Origin: an uncultured Bacteroidales bacterium
GTDB taxonomy: Bacteria; Bacteroidota; Bacteroidia; Bacteroidales; Bacteroidaceae
Direction: 5' to 3'
DNA length: 64,000 nt
Assembly (NCBI GenBank): GCA_902801325.1
Contig: CADCHQ010000017.1
Location: 62,001 to 126,000, forward strand
Shown here: piece after piece, positions 1-7,191 of the stretch
Numbering within the stretch: the first letter of the stretch is position 1
How the letters are laid out: every line of letters starts with the position of its first letter
Notes under the pieces: model-generated
Database searches by the model: none
Seen by the model: only the letters and a program-made list of their open reading frames with translations
What the model was told of the DNA's origin: nothing
Program-made: the position numbers and the translations under genes

Positions 1-175
1 GTTCCGTCTCATAGTCACACCGCTGTGTGAATGCCGGCACGAAGAAGGGCTTCCCTCCTGTCAGCAATGCCGAGTCGGCCTTTGTAAAAATCACAGGCTC
101 CTCTATATTTAATAACGTATTACCGAGCTCTTTATTGTGCTCAGCATAGTTACATCCAACAGCAAATATCTTCAT
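1..175 (-). CDS. Fumarylacetoacetate hydrolase family protein, N-terminal part
   Basis: Only the first 58 codons are in the window; the gene runs off the left edge. It begins MKIFAVGCNYAEHNKELG and continues with EEPVIFTKADSALL and GGKPFFVP. A short 'GxNYxxH' opening followed by 'P.iF.K..sal..g...i.P' is typical of the FAH superfamily (hydratases, decarboxylases or hydrolases of 2-oxo acids with a Mg site further downstream). The exact substrate cannot be told, because the metal-binding Glu/Asp residues lie outside the window. A TAnnTTTG-type promoter lies 18-25 bases upstream of the start codon. Confidence 0.8.
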   Translation of the reverse strand, partial: MKIFAVGCNYAEHNKELGNTLLNIEEPVIFTKADSALLTGGKPFFVPAFTQRCDYETE

Positions 176-192
176 AACTCTCCTTTACGCCA

Positions 193-222
193 CAAATATA
201 ACGAATAATTTTTAAATACAAA
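193..222 (-). promoter_or_regulatory. Bacteroidetes-type promoter for the FAH-family gene
   Basis: Read on the minus strand there is TATATTTG (193-200), matching the -7 consensus TAnnTTTG, with TTTG (219-222) 18 bp upstream. It sits directly before the FAH-family start codon at 175. Confidence 0.55.
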
Positions 223-244
223 TAAAAATGTATCGGGAATATTC

Positions 245-280
245 CACTCCTCCCTTCGGGGGGCAGGGAGGGGGCTGTGG
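245..280. repeat. GC-rich palindromic repeat, family A
   Basis: CTCCTCCC ... GGGAGGGGG arms around a short TTCGGGGGGCA centre, lying between two minus-strand genes. It belongs to the CTCCC/GGGAG palindrome family found about 15 times in this window. Confidence 0.6.
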
Positions 281-290
281 CGATAGCCAC

Positions 291-320
291 AAAAAAGCGC
301 AAGACCAATTGGCCTTGCGC
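291..320 (-). terminator. Rho-independent terminator of the small-peptide gene
   Basis: GCGCAAG ... CTTGCGC arms around the CCAATTGG palindrome (297-320) give a near-perfect 24-base hairpin with one G-U pair. It is followed on the minus strand by six T (291-296) and lies 35 bases past the stop codon at 355. Confidence 0.85.
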
Positions 321-354
321 TTCGTATGTTATAATTGATATCTAATCTTCGGAA

Positions 355-528
355 TTACTCCCAGATATCGGTCCAAGATTCGCCCTTAACATCAGGATCC
401 TTCTCACCTTCTTCATCTACACCACCGTATCCGATACCTTGTTCAGGTGCACTAACACCAAGAAGAGCATTAGTGAGTTCAAACACTTCGATTTCTGTCT
501 GAGGCTGAATATATATTTTCTTGTCCAT
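355..528 (-). CDS. 57-aa Bacteroidales small protein with Gly/Asp-rich tail
   Basis: A complete 57-codon frame starts MDKKIYIQPQTEIEVFEL, continues NALLGVSAPEQG and ends in an acidic Gly-rich tail (GYGGVDEEGEKD ... WTDIWE). The opening K-K-x-Y-I-x-P-x-T-E-hydrophobic with a following LL-x-x-S is a pattern I associate with abundant, uncharacterised small proteins of Bacteroides and Prevotella. It lies 40 bases after the secreted protein at 569-1747 on the same strand and is followed by a strong terminator, so the two are probably cotranscribed. No signal peptide, membrane segment or catalytic motif is visible. Function unknown; a regulator or a ribosomally made peptide precursor are only possibilities. 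Confidence 0.75.
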   Translation of the reverse strand: MDKKIYIQPQTEIEVFELTNALLGVSAPEQGIGYGGVDEEGEKDPDVKGESWTDIWE

Positions 529-568
529 GATAATCTTCTTTTTATCTGTTAAACTTACCTATTATCAT

Positions 569-1747
569 TTACTTAATAGCAACCTTCTTGCCATCAATTA
601 CATAGATGCCCTTCTGCAATTTCTTCAGGTCAACATCGCGACCAATGAACTTACCGTCAACCGTATAAACAGCACCTGCGGTGTCTACAAGTTTTATATT
701 TTCAATGAGAGTCGTACCATCAAAGATTTGGAACTTAACATCCATAGCTTCAACTTCAGCAAGAACATCATAGAAATCAAAGAAAGCACGATAACCCTTC
801 ATCTTTGTATTGCCCTTGGAATAATAGAACTTATTATTGCTCAAGAACAAAGTATTGTTTTCCAAAACAGTTCCAGCCACATAAGTACCCGTCATTTCAC
901 TCCATTGCTTTTTTGTTCTCTTAACAGCAGCAATAGTAGGATCTTCCTCAGGTTCTAACGTAACATTCTCAACATTGAATTCAGAAACTGCCTCAGAAAC
1001 CTTAATTATGCAAGGATGATTTGCAGCAAGACCGCTTGATGCATCAACATTAGTAAACTTAACTGTAATTGATGTTATTTCATCTTCGTCGGCTAATTCA
1101 TAACCGTTAAAATCGGCTAATTCAACATCATCACCAAATGCAGCCTTTACTTGATCACCTGTCATTGCAAAGGGCAGACAAATAGTGCTCCATTGATTAG
1201 CCTTAATGGAACGTTTAACCAATACATTCACACCTTCATAACTACCAGGAACTACAGTTGAGTTTTCATCAAGTGTAACTGTGTTTGAAACTATAATATT
1301 AAATGTAATGTTCTCATAGTTCTTTTTAATAACATCATAAACTTCGGCACTGGGTTTAGCTGTCATCTCTGCCTTAGTCAATGTAGCCTGATATGTGCCT
1401 TCTGCCAAACCAGCTTCAGCTTCAATGGTTACATAACAAACAGTAAAAGTGCCACCAATACCTTTACCACTATTATCAGATATGGCAACTCGGTAGTCAC
1501 CATCTATGAGATTTTCGCCAGGTATAAGATCTTGGTCTCCTTTAGCAGCTCCGACGGGAGAAATCCCTGCAGGAAACGAGAAATGGAACTCCGAGTCACG
1601 AAACAGCATTTCCGTTTCGTTATTCATCACAATTGCAAATGTTGCCTGCGTTCCAGGAACAACCTCAACATCCGCAATGCTCAATTCCTGCGCATTGGCG
1701 CTTACAACGCCTAGCAGCGCAATAAGAGAAAGTAAAAACTTTTTCAT
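569..1747 (-). CDS. Secreted protein with cohesin-like N-terminus and Por-like C-terminal tail
   Basis: 392 residues. A clear signal peptide (MKKFLLSLIALLGVVSANAQ) is followed by a region resembling a cohesin/carbohydrate-module fold (VPGTQATFAIVMNNE, then FHFSFPAGI). A middle section contains QWSTICLPFAMT, a phrase frequent in large secreted Bacteroidales proteins. The last 35 residues (GAVYTVDGKFIG ... LQKGIYVIDGKKVAIK) look like the short C-terminal sorting/anchor tails of Prevotella surface proteins, close to the tail of the protein ending at 61515. Likely an extracellular or surface-anchored non-enzymatic protein. A TAnnTTTG promoter lies about 85 bases upstream. No known function can be assigned. 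Confidence 0.75.
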   Translation of the reverse strand: MKKFLLSLIALLGVVSANAQELSIADVEVVPGTQATFAIVMNNETEMLFRDSEFHFSFPAGISPVGAAKGDQDLIPGENLIDGDYRVAISDNSGKGIGGTFTVCYVTIEAEAGLAEGTYQATLTKAEMTAKPSAEVYDVIKKNYENITFNIIVSNTVTLDENSTVVPGSYEGVNVLVKRSIKANQWSTICLPFAMTGDQVKAAFGDDVELADFNGYELADEDEITSITVKFTNVDASSGLAANHPCIIKVSEAVSEFNVENVTLEPEEDPTIAAVKRTKKQWSEMTGTYVAGTVLENNTLFLSNNKFYYSKGNTKMKGYRAFFDFYDVLAEVEAMDVKFQIFDGTTLIENIKLVDTAGAVYTVDGKFIGRDVDLKKLQKGIYVIDGKKVAIK

Positions 1748-1831
1748 CTTTTTAAATGTATTTAATTGTTATTATTATACTTACGTTAATCTCTCAACTA
1801 TATTCAGGGCATAACACACCCTATTCGAGGA

Positions 1832-1839
1832 CAAAGATA
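1832..1839 (-). promoter_or_regulatory. Probable -7 promoter element for the secreted protein
   Basis: TATCTTTG on the minus strand matches TAnnTTTG, 85 bases before the start codon at 1747. No clear -33 element is seen. Confidence 0.4.
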
Positions 1840-1933
1840 AGGATTTTATGAGATATGGAAAAACATTTCTGCAACTTTTTTTCATCAAATAGTAAAAAAG
1901 CGAGATTTTAACATTTATAAAAAAGGTAATAAC

Positions 1934-1966
1934 AAAAAAGCGCCCGACCCTAAAGGGTCAGACGCC
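1934..1966 (-). terminator. Terminator of the rplM-rpsI-rpsB-tsf cluster
   Basis: GACCC-TAAA-GGGTC core (1946-1959) extended by GCG/CGC arms, with six A on the plus strand (1934-1939) giving a T run on the minus strand, about 30 bases after the tsf stop codon. Confidence 0.8.
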
Positions 1967-1992
1967 TGGAGTTAAGCTCTCGCGAGAGTGGA

Positions 1993-2985
1993 TTACTCTG
2001 CACGAAGGGTGAAGCGCTTGAAGTCGACAACGGTGAGTTCCTTGTCAACTGACTTCAGGTACTGCTCAACGGTCATGTTCTTGTCCCAGATGTATTCCTG
2101 AGAGAGCAGGCAGCTCTCCTTGAGGAACTTGTTGAGACGACCCTTGGCAATGTTCTGAATCATGGCTTCGGGAAGGTTGGCAGCCTTCTCAGCGCTAACA
2201 GTGGCGATGATCTCCTTGGCACGGGCAACGTCCTCGGCTGTGATCCAGCCCTTGGTCATGTTGCTCTCCATGTGATCCTCGCTATCCACGTGAGAGGGGT
2301 TAATACCAGCCTTGCGCAGGGCAGCTTCAACAGCCTTGTGAACCTGCTCTTCCTTCGTCTTCTCAATAGCTACGCTGAACTCGCGGTCCTTGATTTCCTG
2401 GGCAACGCCATTCTCGTCAACAGCAACGGGAGATGCGCTGGCGATTTGCATGGCAATGTTCTTACCCACGGTTTCATCATCAACCTTCTTGCTCAGAACG
2501 AGCATGGTGCAGAGTCCGTTACGGTTCATGTGGTTGTAGGTGGCAATGGCCTCACCCTCAAGGGTCTGATAGCCATCGAGTTCCATCTTCTCACCAGTGA
2601 TACCGCTACGTGCAACAACTGCGTCCTGCACGGTACCCTCACCCATAGGCAGGGCCTTAACCTCGTCAAGCGTCTTGCACTTGTTGGCAACAGCTGCATC
2701 GAGGATTTCACGTGTCAGAGCCACGAAGTCGGCATTGTTGGCTACGAAGTCGGTTTCGCACTTCAAAGCGATGATAGCACCGAAACCATCGGCAGCCTTT
2801 ACCAATACACAACCCTCAGCGGCATCGCGGTCGCTACGCTTTGCAGCAACAGCAGCACCCTTCTTGCGGAGGTATGCAACAGCACCGTCCATGTCGTCAG
2901 ACTCGGCCAGGGCCTTCTTACAGTCGGCCAGACCTGCGCCCGTCATCTCGCGGAGCTTCTTGATATCATTCATTGTTACTTCCAT
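1993..2985 (-). CDS. tsf: Translation elongation factor Ts
   Basis: 330 residues. The N-terminal UBA-like domain and signature are clear (IKKLREMTGAGLADCKKAL, then DMDGAVAYLRKKG), followed by the core dimerisation region (ALKCETDFVANNADF) and a duplicated second half usual in Bacteroidetes EF-Ts. It catalyses GDP release from EF-Tu in the cytoplasm. It lies downstream of rpsB as in nearly all bacteria. Translation may begin at 2985 or at the internal ATG (MNDIKK, 2973); the latter matches the usual family start. The 126-base gap to rpsB holds two copies of the family A palindrome. Confidence 0.97.
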   Translation of the reverse strand: MEVTMNDIKKLREMTGAGLADCKKALAESDDMDGAVAYLRKKGAAVAAKRSDRDAAEGCVLVKAADGFGAIIALKCETDFVANNADFVALTREILDAAVANKCKTLDEVKALPMGEGTVQDAVVARSGITGEKMELDGYQTLEGEAIATYNHMNRNGLCTMLVLSKKVDDETVGKNIAMQIASASPVAVDENGVAQEIKDREFSVAIEKTKEEQVHKAVEAALRKAGINPSHVDSEDHMESNMTKGWITAEDVARAKEIIATVSAEKAANLPEAMIQNIAKGRLNKFLKESCLLSQEYIWDKNMTVEQYLKSVDKELTVVDFKRFTLRAE

Positions 2986-2991
2986 AATCTA

Positions 2992-3022
2992 ACCTCCCCC
3001 TTCCCCCTCCTAAGGAGGGGTG
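2992..3022. repeat. GC-rich palindromic repeat, family A
   Basis: CCCCTCCT-A-AGGAGGGG (3004-3020) is a perfect palindrome with a C-rich left arm, in the tsf-rpsB gap. Confidence 0.75.
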
Positions 3023-3064
3023 TGCCTATTTATTGGGGAAAAAGGCACTTGGTTTAACAATTAT

Positions 3065-3092
3065 ACCTCCCCTAACCCCTCCAAAGGAGGGG
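3065..3092. repeat. GC-rich palindromic repeat, family A
   Basis: CCCCTCC-AAA-GGAGGGG (3076-3092) with left flank ACCTCCCCTAA, the second copy in the tsf-rpsB gap. Confidence 0.75.
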
Positions 3093-3111
3093 AAAAAGGG
3101 AAGAAAAGGGT

Positions 3112-3924
3112 TTATTCTGCTTCAGGAGCTTCTTCCTGAGCCTCTTCGGCTACTTCTTCAGCTTCCTCAGCCTCGTCTTCAGCCTTGTTGCCATCCTTCT
3201 GACTGGCAGCGGCAGCGTCGGCATCAGCCTTCTCTACCTTGCGCTCTTCCAGACCTTCGTTGATGGCTGCAACACAAGCGTCGAGGATAACCTCGATGCT
3301 CTTTGCAGAGTCATCGTTGGCAGGAATCATGAAGTCGATGTTGTCGGGGTTGCTGTTGGTATCAACGATAGCGAAGACGGGGATACCCAGACGATTGGCC
3401 TCGCGAACTGCAATCTGCTCCTTGAGTACGTCAACTACGAAAAGTGCGCTGGGCAGACGGTTCAGGTCAGCGATAGAACCAAGGTTCTTCTCCAACTTAG
3501 CACGCTGGCGAGTAACCTGCAGAAGCTCGCGCTTCGAAAGGTTGCTGTATGTGCCGTCGGCAATGAGCTTGTCGATGGTAGCCATCTTCTTCACAGCCTT
3601 GCGAATAGTGGGGAAGTTGGTGAGCATGCCACCGGGCCAACGCTCGATAACATAAGGCATACCTACCTGTGTAGCCTTCTCAGCGATGACGCTCTTGGCC
3701 TGTTTTTTGGTAGCAACGAACAGTATCTTCTTGCCGCTCTTAGCAATCTGCTTCATAGCTTCAGCAGCCTCGTCAACCTTGGCTACGGTCTTGTGCAAGT
3801 CGATAATGTGAATGCCATTGCGCTCCATGAAGATGTAGGGAGCCATGGCGGGATTCCATTTTCTCTTGAGGTGGCCAAAGTGACAGCCTGCCTCGAGGAG
3901 TTGGTCAAAGTTTGTTCTTGACAT
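3112..3924 (-). CDS. rpsB: 30S ribosomal protein S2
   Basis: 270 residues. It opens MSRTNFDQLLEAGCHFGH, followed by KRKWNPAMAPYIFMERNGIH and RWPGGMLTNFPTIRK, all diagnostic of S2. The protein binds the head/body junction of the small subunit and helps recruit S1. The last ~40 residues form a Glu/Ala-rich acidic tail longer than that of enterobacterial S2, as is common in Bacteroidetes. It is followed by tsf and preceded, after a 318-base repeat-rich gap, by rpsI. Confidence 0.98.
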   Translation of the reverse strand: MSRTNFDQLLEAGCHFGHLKRKWNPAMAPYIFMERNGIHIIDLHKTVAKVDEAAEAMKQIAKSGKKILFVATKKQAKSVIAEKATQVGMPYVIERWPGGMLTNFPTIRKAVKKMATIDKLIADGTYSNLSKRELLQVTRQRAKLEKNLGSIADLNRLPSALFVVDVLKEQIAVREANRLGIPVFAIVDTNSNPDNIDFMIPANDDSAKSIEVILDACVAAINEGLEERKVEKADADAAAASQKDGNKAEDEAEEAEEVAEEAQEEAPEAE

Positions 3925-3940
3925 TTTTCTTTCTTTTTTG

Positions 3941-3998
3941 GGGGAGTTAAAGGGGAGTTATAGGGGAGTTATCGGCTTTTAGCCGAGGAGTTATAGGG
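3941..3998. repeat. GGGGAGTTATA tandem repeat
   Basis: Units GGGGAGTTAAA, GGGGAGTTATA, GGGGAGTTAT and GAGGAGTTATA around a small hairpin. The same unit and layout recurs at 29489-29542 beside the smalltalk gene. Confidence 0.65.
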
Positions 3999-4201
3999 AC
4001 ATATGCATTGTCCTTTTAACTACCTTTTAACAACCTTTTCTTTCCCTTCTATGCCCTTCGGTTATTGTTTACTTTCTTTTTAATTCTTGCGTTAGAATCA
4101 ACTCGCGAGTAGTCTCCCCGATTAATGAGAGTCTCGCGGGTTTAGATGCTAAACATGATATCCAGTTTCTCGCGTACGCGATATAAATAATAGTATAAGG
4201 A

Positions 4202-4237
4202 CTTTAAAGTCTTTAAGGTCTTTAACGTCTTTAAAAC
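4202..4237. repeat. 9-bp tandem repeat CTTTAARGT x4
   Basis: CTTTAAAGT, CTTTAAGGT, CTTTAACGT, CTTTAAAAC in direct succession, ending 6 bases before the rpsI stop codon. Confidence 0.7.
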
Positions 4238-4242
4238 TAACA

Positions 4243-4629
4243 TTAACGCTTGCTGAACTGGAAGCGACGACGTGCTTTGGGACGTCCGGGCTTTTTGCGC
4301 TCTACCTCGCGGCTGTCGCGTGTCATAAAGCCTTCGGCACGGAGTGCCTTCTTGTCCTCAGCGTTGATCTTCACCAGTGCGCGTGCAATAGCCAGGCGCA
4401 GAGCCTGAGACTGGCCGGTGTAACCGCCACCTGCGAGATTAACTTTGATGTCGTACTTCTCGACAGCGTCAACCGTAGTCAGGGGTTGCTTAACCACGAA
4501 CTGCAGGATAGTGCTGGGGAAATATTCAGTGAGGTCACGCTTGTTGATGGTAATCTTACCCGTACCCTCTGTTACATAGATGCGGGCAACGGCGCTCTTA
4601 CGGCGACCAAGTGCATTAACTACTTCCAT
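4243..4629 (-). CDS. rpsI: 30S ribosomal protein S9
   Basis: 128 residues, the usual length. N-terminal NALGRRKSAVARIYVTEGTG, the central GGGYTGQSQALRLAIARAL and the invariant C-terminus RRRFQFSKR, whose last residues reach the P-site tRNA, identify S9. It lies 12 bases after rplM, the conserved L13-S9 pair. Confidence 0.98.
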   Translation of the reverse strand: MEVVNALGRRKSAVARIYVTEGTGKITINKRDLTEYFPSTILQFVVKQPLTTVDAVEKYDIKVNLAGGGYTGQSQALRLAIARALVKINAEDKKALRAEGFMTRDSREVERKKPGRPKARRRFQFSKR

Positions 4630-4641
4630 CTGTCTTAGTTA

Positions 4642-5103
4642 TTATTTGTACTGGTTAATATCAATTGTCTTGGGGCTTTGAGCCTGATGCTTGTGCTCAG
4701 GGCCTTCGTAAATGTAGAGGTTGTCGAGGAACTGGCGTGCCAACTTGTTCTTGGGAAGCATGCCCTTGACTACCTTGCGGAGCAACTTCTCTGCACCGTT
4801 CTTCTTAGCGAGGATATCGGCGGGAGTGCTAACCTTCTGACCACCGGGATAACCAGAGTAGCGCAGATATTCGCGATCGGTCATTTTAGAGCCCGTGAGG
4901 ACAATCTTTTCCGCATTTACAATAATTACGTTATCACCACAATCCACATAGGGAGTGAAATTGGGCTTGTACTTACCTCTTAACAATTTTGCGACCTTGG
5001 TGCACAGGCGACCCAGAACCTGATCGGTGGCGTCTACTACGACCCACTCCTTGGTAGCGGTTACCTTGTTCACGTTTACGGTCTTCTGACTCAGTGTGTC
5101 CAT
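4642..5103 (-). CDS. rplM: 50S ribosomal protein L13
   Basis: 153 residues from MDTLSQKTVNVNK; the open frame extends 20 codons further upstream (to 5163), but that stretch has no similarity to L13 and the chosen start gives the family's normal length. WVVVDATDQVLGRL, PYVDCGDNVIIVNAEKI and GMLPKNKLARQ are characteristic. L13 is an early 23S rRNA binding protein. The gene heads the ribosomal operon. A promoter at 5243-5274 leaves an untranslated leader of about 130 nt that could fold. Confidence 0.97.
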   Translation of the reverse strand: MDTLSQKTVNVNKVTATKEWVVVDATDQVLGRLCTKVAKLLRGKYKPNFTPYVDCGDNVIIVNAEKIVLTGSKMTDREYLRYSGYPGGQKVSTPADILAKKNGAEKLLRKVVKGMLPKNKLARQFLDNLYIYEGPEHKHQAQSPKTIDINQYK

Positions 5104-5240
5104 TTTAGTTTTAATTCTTATTTCGTTACTACTTTTAATGTTTCTCCGCGATTCACGAACCACTCGTCCAGGCCAATGGAAACGAGCTATTCACACGCGA
5201 AAGGATACGCTCAGAGGGGTACCCCTGATAATAATCGGCG
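5104..5240 (-). promoter_or_regulatory. rplM mRNA leader, possible ribosomal-protein autoregulatory structure
   Basis: The ~130-nt leader between the promoter and the rplM start can form hairpins on the minus strand: AGGGGTACCCCT (a 12-base palindrome at about 5218-5229) and CTCGT ... ACGAG around 5165-5190. L13-S9 operons in other phyla carry leaders bound by a ribosomal protein, so this is a reasonable candidate, but no specific known leader motif was recognised. Confidence 0.3.
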
Positions 5241-5242
5241 TG

Positions 5243-5274
5243 CAAAGGTACGAATAAGTGAGCGAAATACCAAA
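5243..5274 (-). promoter_or_regulatory. Promoter of the rplM ribosomal operon
   Basis: On the minus strand TACCTTTG (5243-5250) with TTTG (5271-5274) 20 bp upstream fits the Bacteroidetes sigma consensus. The spacer sequence is almost identical to that of the leuA promoter at 49859-49890. Confidence 0.75.
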
Positions 5275-5802
5275 TATTTTTGTGTATTTCCGAACGAAAG
5301 TACCTAAAAACTTAGTTTAAAGGTACGATATTTATCCGGATTGACCAAAACTTTCTTTACTTTTTTTCGTATGCATGCGCACGTAACGAAGACGTATCCA
5401 TAACATATTTGAAAGAAAGCGGTCGGGCAAGACACGCTTCACGCACAATATTACGATGTCACCTGCTCCTGCAATCATGGGGTTGTATCACTTGTGTTAC
5501 TTTCGTGTAACATTAGTGTTACAACTAAGTATCACAAATGATACTTTCACCTGGTCAATAGCGTAGTGCCCCCCGCTTCACATTAGTGGTTGTCATAGAA
5601 GGAGGCCTATTGCAACTGACATGCAGGACTTTGACCAACGTTTTTAGCAGAAATCAGCTGATTTCAGTAGATTCGTTTTCCCAATCTACTGCATTGCATC
5701 ACACTGGCTATCAAGTTATTAAACTCTCCATGCAGTAGATTCAGTTGATTTTTGCAAGAAAAAAATTTAGTAGCGCGCGAGAAACGCGTGAAGGATATGG
5801 AA
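5275..5802. other. Gene-free stretch with phased repeats and palindromes
   Basis: 528 bases between the rplM promoter and the sialidase stop codon without a credible gene. It holds a cluster of 7-bp elements with 11-bp spacing (5485-5544), a perfect 16-bp palindrome GAAATCAGCTGATTTC (5650-5665) and three copies of CAGTAGATT (5665-5673, inverted 5683-5691, 5733-5741). An A7 tract at 5759-5766 after a CGCG hairpin could end sialidase transcription on the minus strand. Confidence 0.5.
5485..5544. repeat. Helically phased GTGTTAC/GTATCAC elements
   Basis: GTGTTAC (5494-5500), GTGTAAC (5505-5511) and GTGTTAC (5516-5522) start exactly 11 bp apart and are bracketed by GTATCAC (5485-5491 and 5529-5535) and GATAC. 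Inverted pairs such as TGTAAC/GTTACA are present. The arrangement resembles a multi-site operator, but no regulated gene is close by. Confidence 0.5.
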
Positions 5803-7056
5803 CTACTTACGAGCCTTATATTTCCCATCGGTAATCTCTTCGATGGTGAGATTGCGATAGACCATTGTGTAGCCTCCGCCCTTCGTTCCACAGTGAGTCT
5901 CCTCCTCATAGAAGAAACCCAACGAACGATCGCGTTGCATAATCATGGTACTATAAGCCGAAGGTAACTGAGTGACCTGATAGCGTCCCGTCCAATTAGC
6001 GGCTAAGGCCTCTGGAGTAGCATAATCGGCCGGAGAAGATAGTTCCTTGTACCAAATGCCTACATTCGAGCGACCGGGACCAAAGGGAAGACTCTGGAGG
6101 AGCAAATAGGTCTTCTTCTTATCGCTCACGCGCTTGACAGGAATCAGCATAACCTCTCCATTGCAAGCATTCTGGTTAGCTTCTACTCCGTTGTTTATCT
6201 TACCGCTAAAGGCCATCTGCCCCCATTGACCTTCGCCACGACGAACATCAGTAAACGTAAAGATATTATAGTAGCGACCACCCCAAGCACGACTGCTAAT
6301 GAGCAGACGACCGTCAGGCAATTCCTCACACTTCGGTTCATCGCCTCCGGGAACAGGCGAAGCATCGCAACCACCCAGCACCTGCCACGACTGGCCAAAG
6401 TCATCGGAATATATAACCCAGTTGGCATTGCCTCCCTCATTACGAGAAACGCCTGCACAATAAAGGCGATAGTACTTCCCTACCCTAACTGTTCGACTTT
6501 GGAAAATGCGACCACTGCCAACAAACCAAGCTTTGATGGCCCCATACTTGCCTTGAGCCAAAGGCTGGTAGATGGTCTCTTCGCCAATATACGCAGGTTT
6601 GCCCCATGTTTTACCTCCGTCTTCCGAATAGAAGCGGGCCATCCCCTGATGATGCTCAATAGTGCTTTGTCCAAACAAGGGACCACCAGAACATGAAATC
6701 AATAGCACACGCTTCGACTTGCGATCAGCCACAATAGCAGCATCGCCAAAACCTGCCTCCTGGTGGCCTGGTGTCAAGTCACCATCGCCTTGCATCGTCG
6801 CTGGGGAATAGATTTCACCCCAAGTTCGACCATTGTCTGTAGAACGGCGGAAATGGAAGTCAATTCGGCCTGCTCCTATATCAAAACGGCAGTAACGATA
6901 ATCGCTGACAGCCACGAGTGAACCATCCTTCACCATAGCAATGGCGGGAATGCGATAAGGTATCGATTGCTCGGTAGAAGTCGTAAACAATTCCGTCTGC
7001 GCCTTCCCAACAAGGAAAAAGTAAACTAGCAGGCTTAAAATAAGGATTCTTTTCAT
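5803..7056 (-). CDS. Exo-alpha-sialidase (GH33, BNR repeats)
   Basis: 417 residues with a signal peptide (to about residue 19, GKAQ). The sialidase RIP motif is YRIP (34-37). Three Asp-boxes are seen: STDNGRTWG (72-80), SEDGGKTWG (144-152) and SDDFGQSW (217-224). GGDEPKCEELPDGRLLISSR carries acidic catalytic-site candidates and an arginine of the carboxylate-binding triad, and AYSTMIMQRDRSLGFFYEE matches the C-terminal Tyr/Glu region. It should release terminal sialic acid from mucin or N-glycans in the periplasm or outside the cell. It is divergent from susC with only 135 bases between, so it is probably part of the same glycan locus. Confidence 0.92.
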   Translation of the reverse strand: MKRILILSLLVYFFLVGKAQTELFTTSTEQSIPYRIPAIAMVKDGSLVAVSDYRYCRFDIGAGRIDFHFRRSTDNGRTWGEIYSPATMQGDGDLTPGHQEAGFGDAAIVADRKSKRVLLISCSGGPLFGQSTIEHHQGMARFYSEDGGKTWGKPAYIGEETIYQPLAQGKYGAIKAWFVGSGRIFQSRTVRVGKYYRLYCAGVSRNEGGNANWVIYSDDFGQSWQVLGGCDASPVPGGDEPKCEELPDGRLLISSRAWGGRYYNIFTFTDVRRGEGQWGQMAFSGKINNGVEANQNACNGEVMLIPVKRVSDKKKTYLLLQSLPFGPGRSNVGIWYKELSSPADYATPEALAANWTGRYQVTQLPSAYSTMIMQRDRSLGFFYEEETHCGTKGGGYTMVYRNLTIEEITDGKYKARK

Positions 7057-7088
7057 GGCAACACTCGAGTTTTATATTGATTCTGGGA

Positions 7089-7096
7089 CAAATATA
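7089..7096 (-). promoter_or_regulatory. Probable -7 element for the sialidase gene
   Basis: TATATTTG on the minus strand, 33 bases before the sialidase start codon. Confidence 0.45.
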
Positions 7097-7115
7097 GTAA
7101 AAAAATGTGTAAAAA

Positions 7116-7147
7116 CTTGGGTAATCTCTTAATAAAATATAAATTTG
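7116..7147 (+). promoter_or_regulatory. Promoter of the susC-susD operon
   Basis: CTTGG (7116-7120) and TAAATTTG (7140-7147) at about 19-20 bp spacing fit the Bacteroidetes consensus, 45 bases before the susC start. Confidence 0.6.
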
Positions 7148-7191
7148 CAAAGTTTAAGTTATTTTTATTAACATTATTCTAATAACAAATT

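Larger units (their letters stand above)
3925..4242. other. rpsB-rpsI spacer with short tandem repeats
   Basis: 318 bases without a gene. Three kinds of structure are seen: a run of about four GGGGAGTTATA-like units (3941-3998) broken by a hairpin CGGCTTTTAGCCG; CTCGCGAG-type palindromes around 4105-4170; and a 9-bp period tract (4202-4237) of CTTTAAAGT-like units just before rpsI. No TAnnTTTG promoter was recognised, so rpsB-tsf may be read through from rplM. It may act as an mRNA stability or regulatory segment; this is inference. Confidence 0.5.

Noticed and set aside
5164..5802. tRNA or other stable RNA gene in the long gene-free stretch
   Set aside because: No cloverleaf with T-loop GTTC and CCA-side stem pairing could be built; the hairpins seen are short and isolated.
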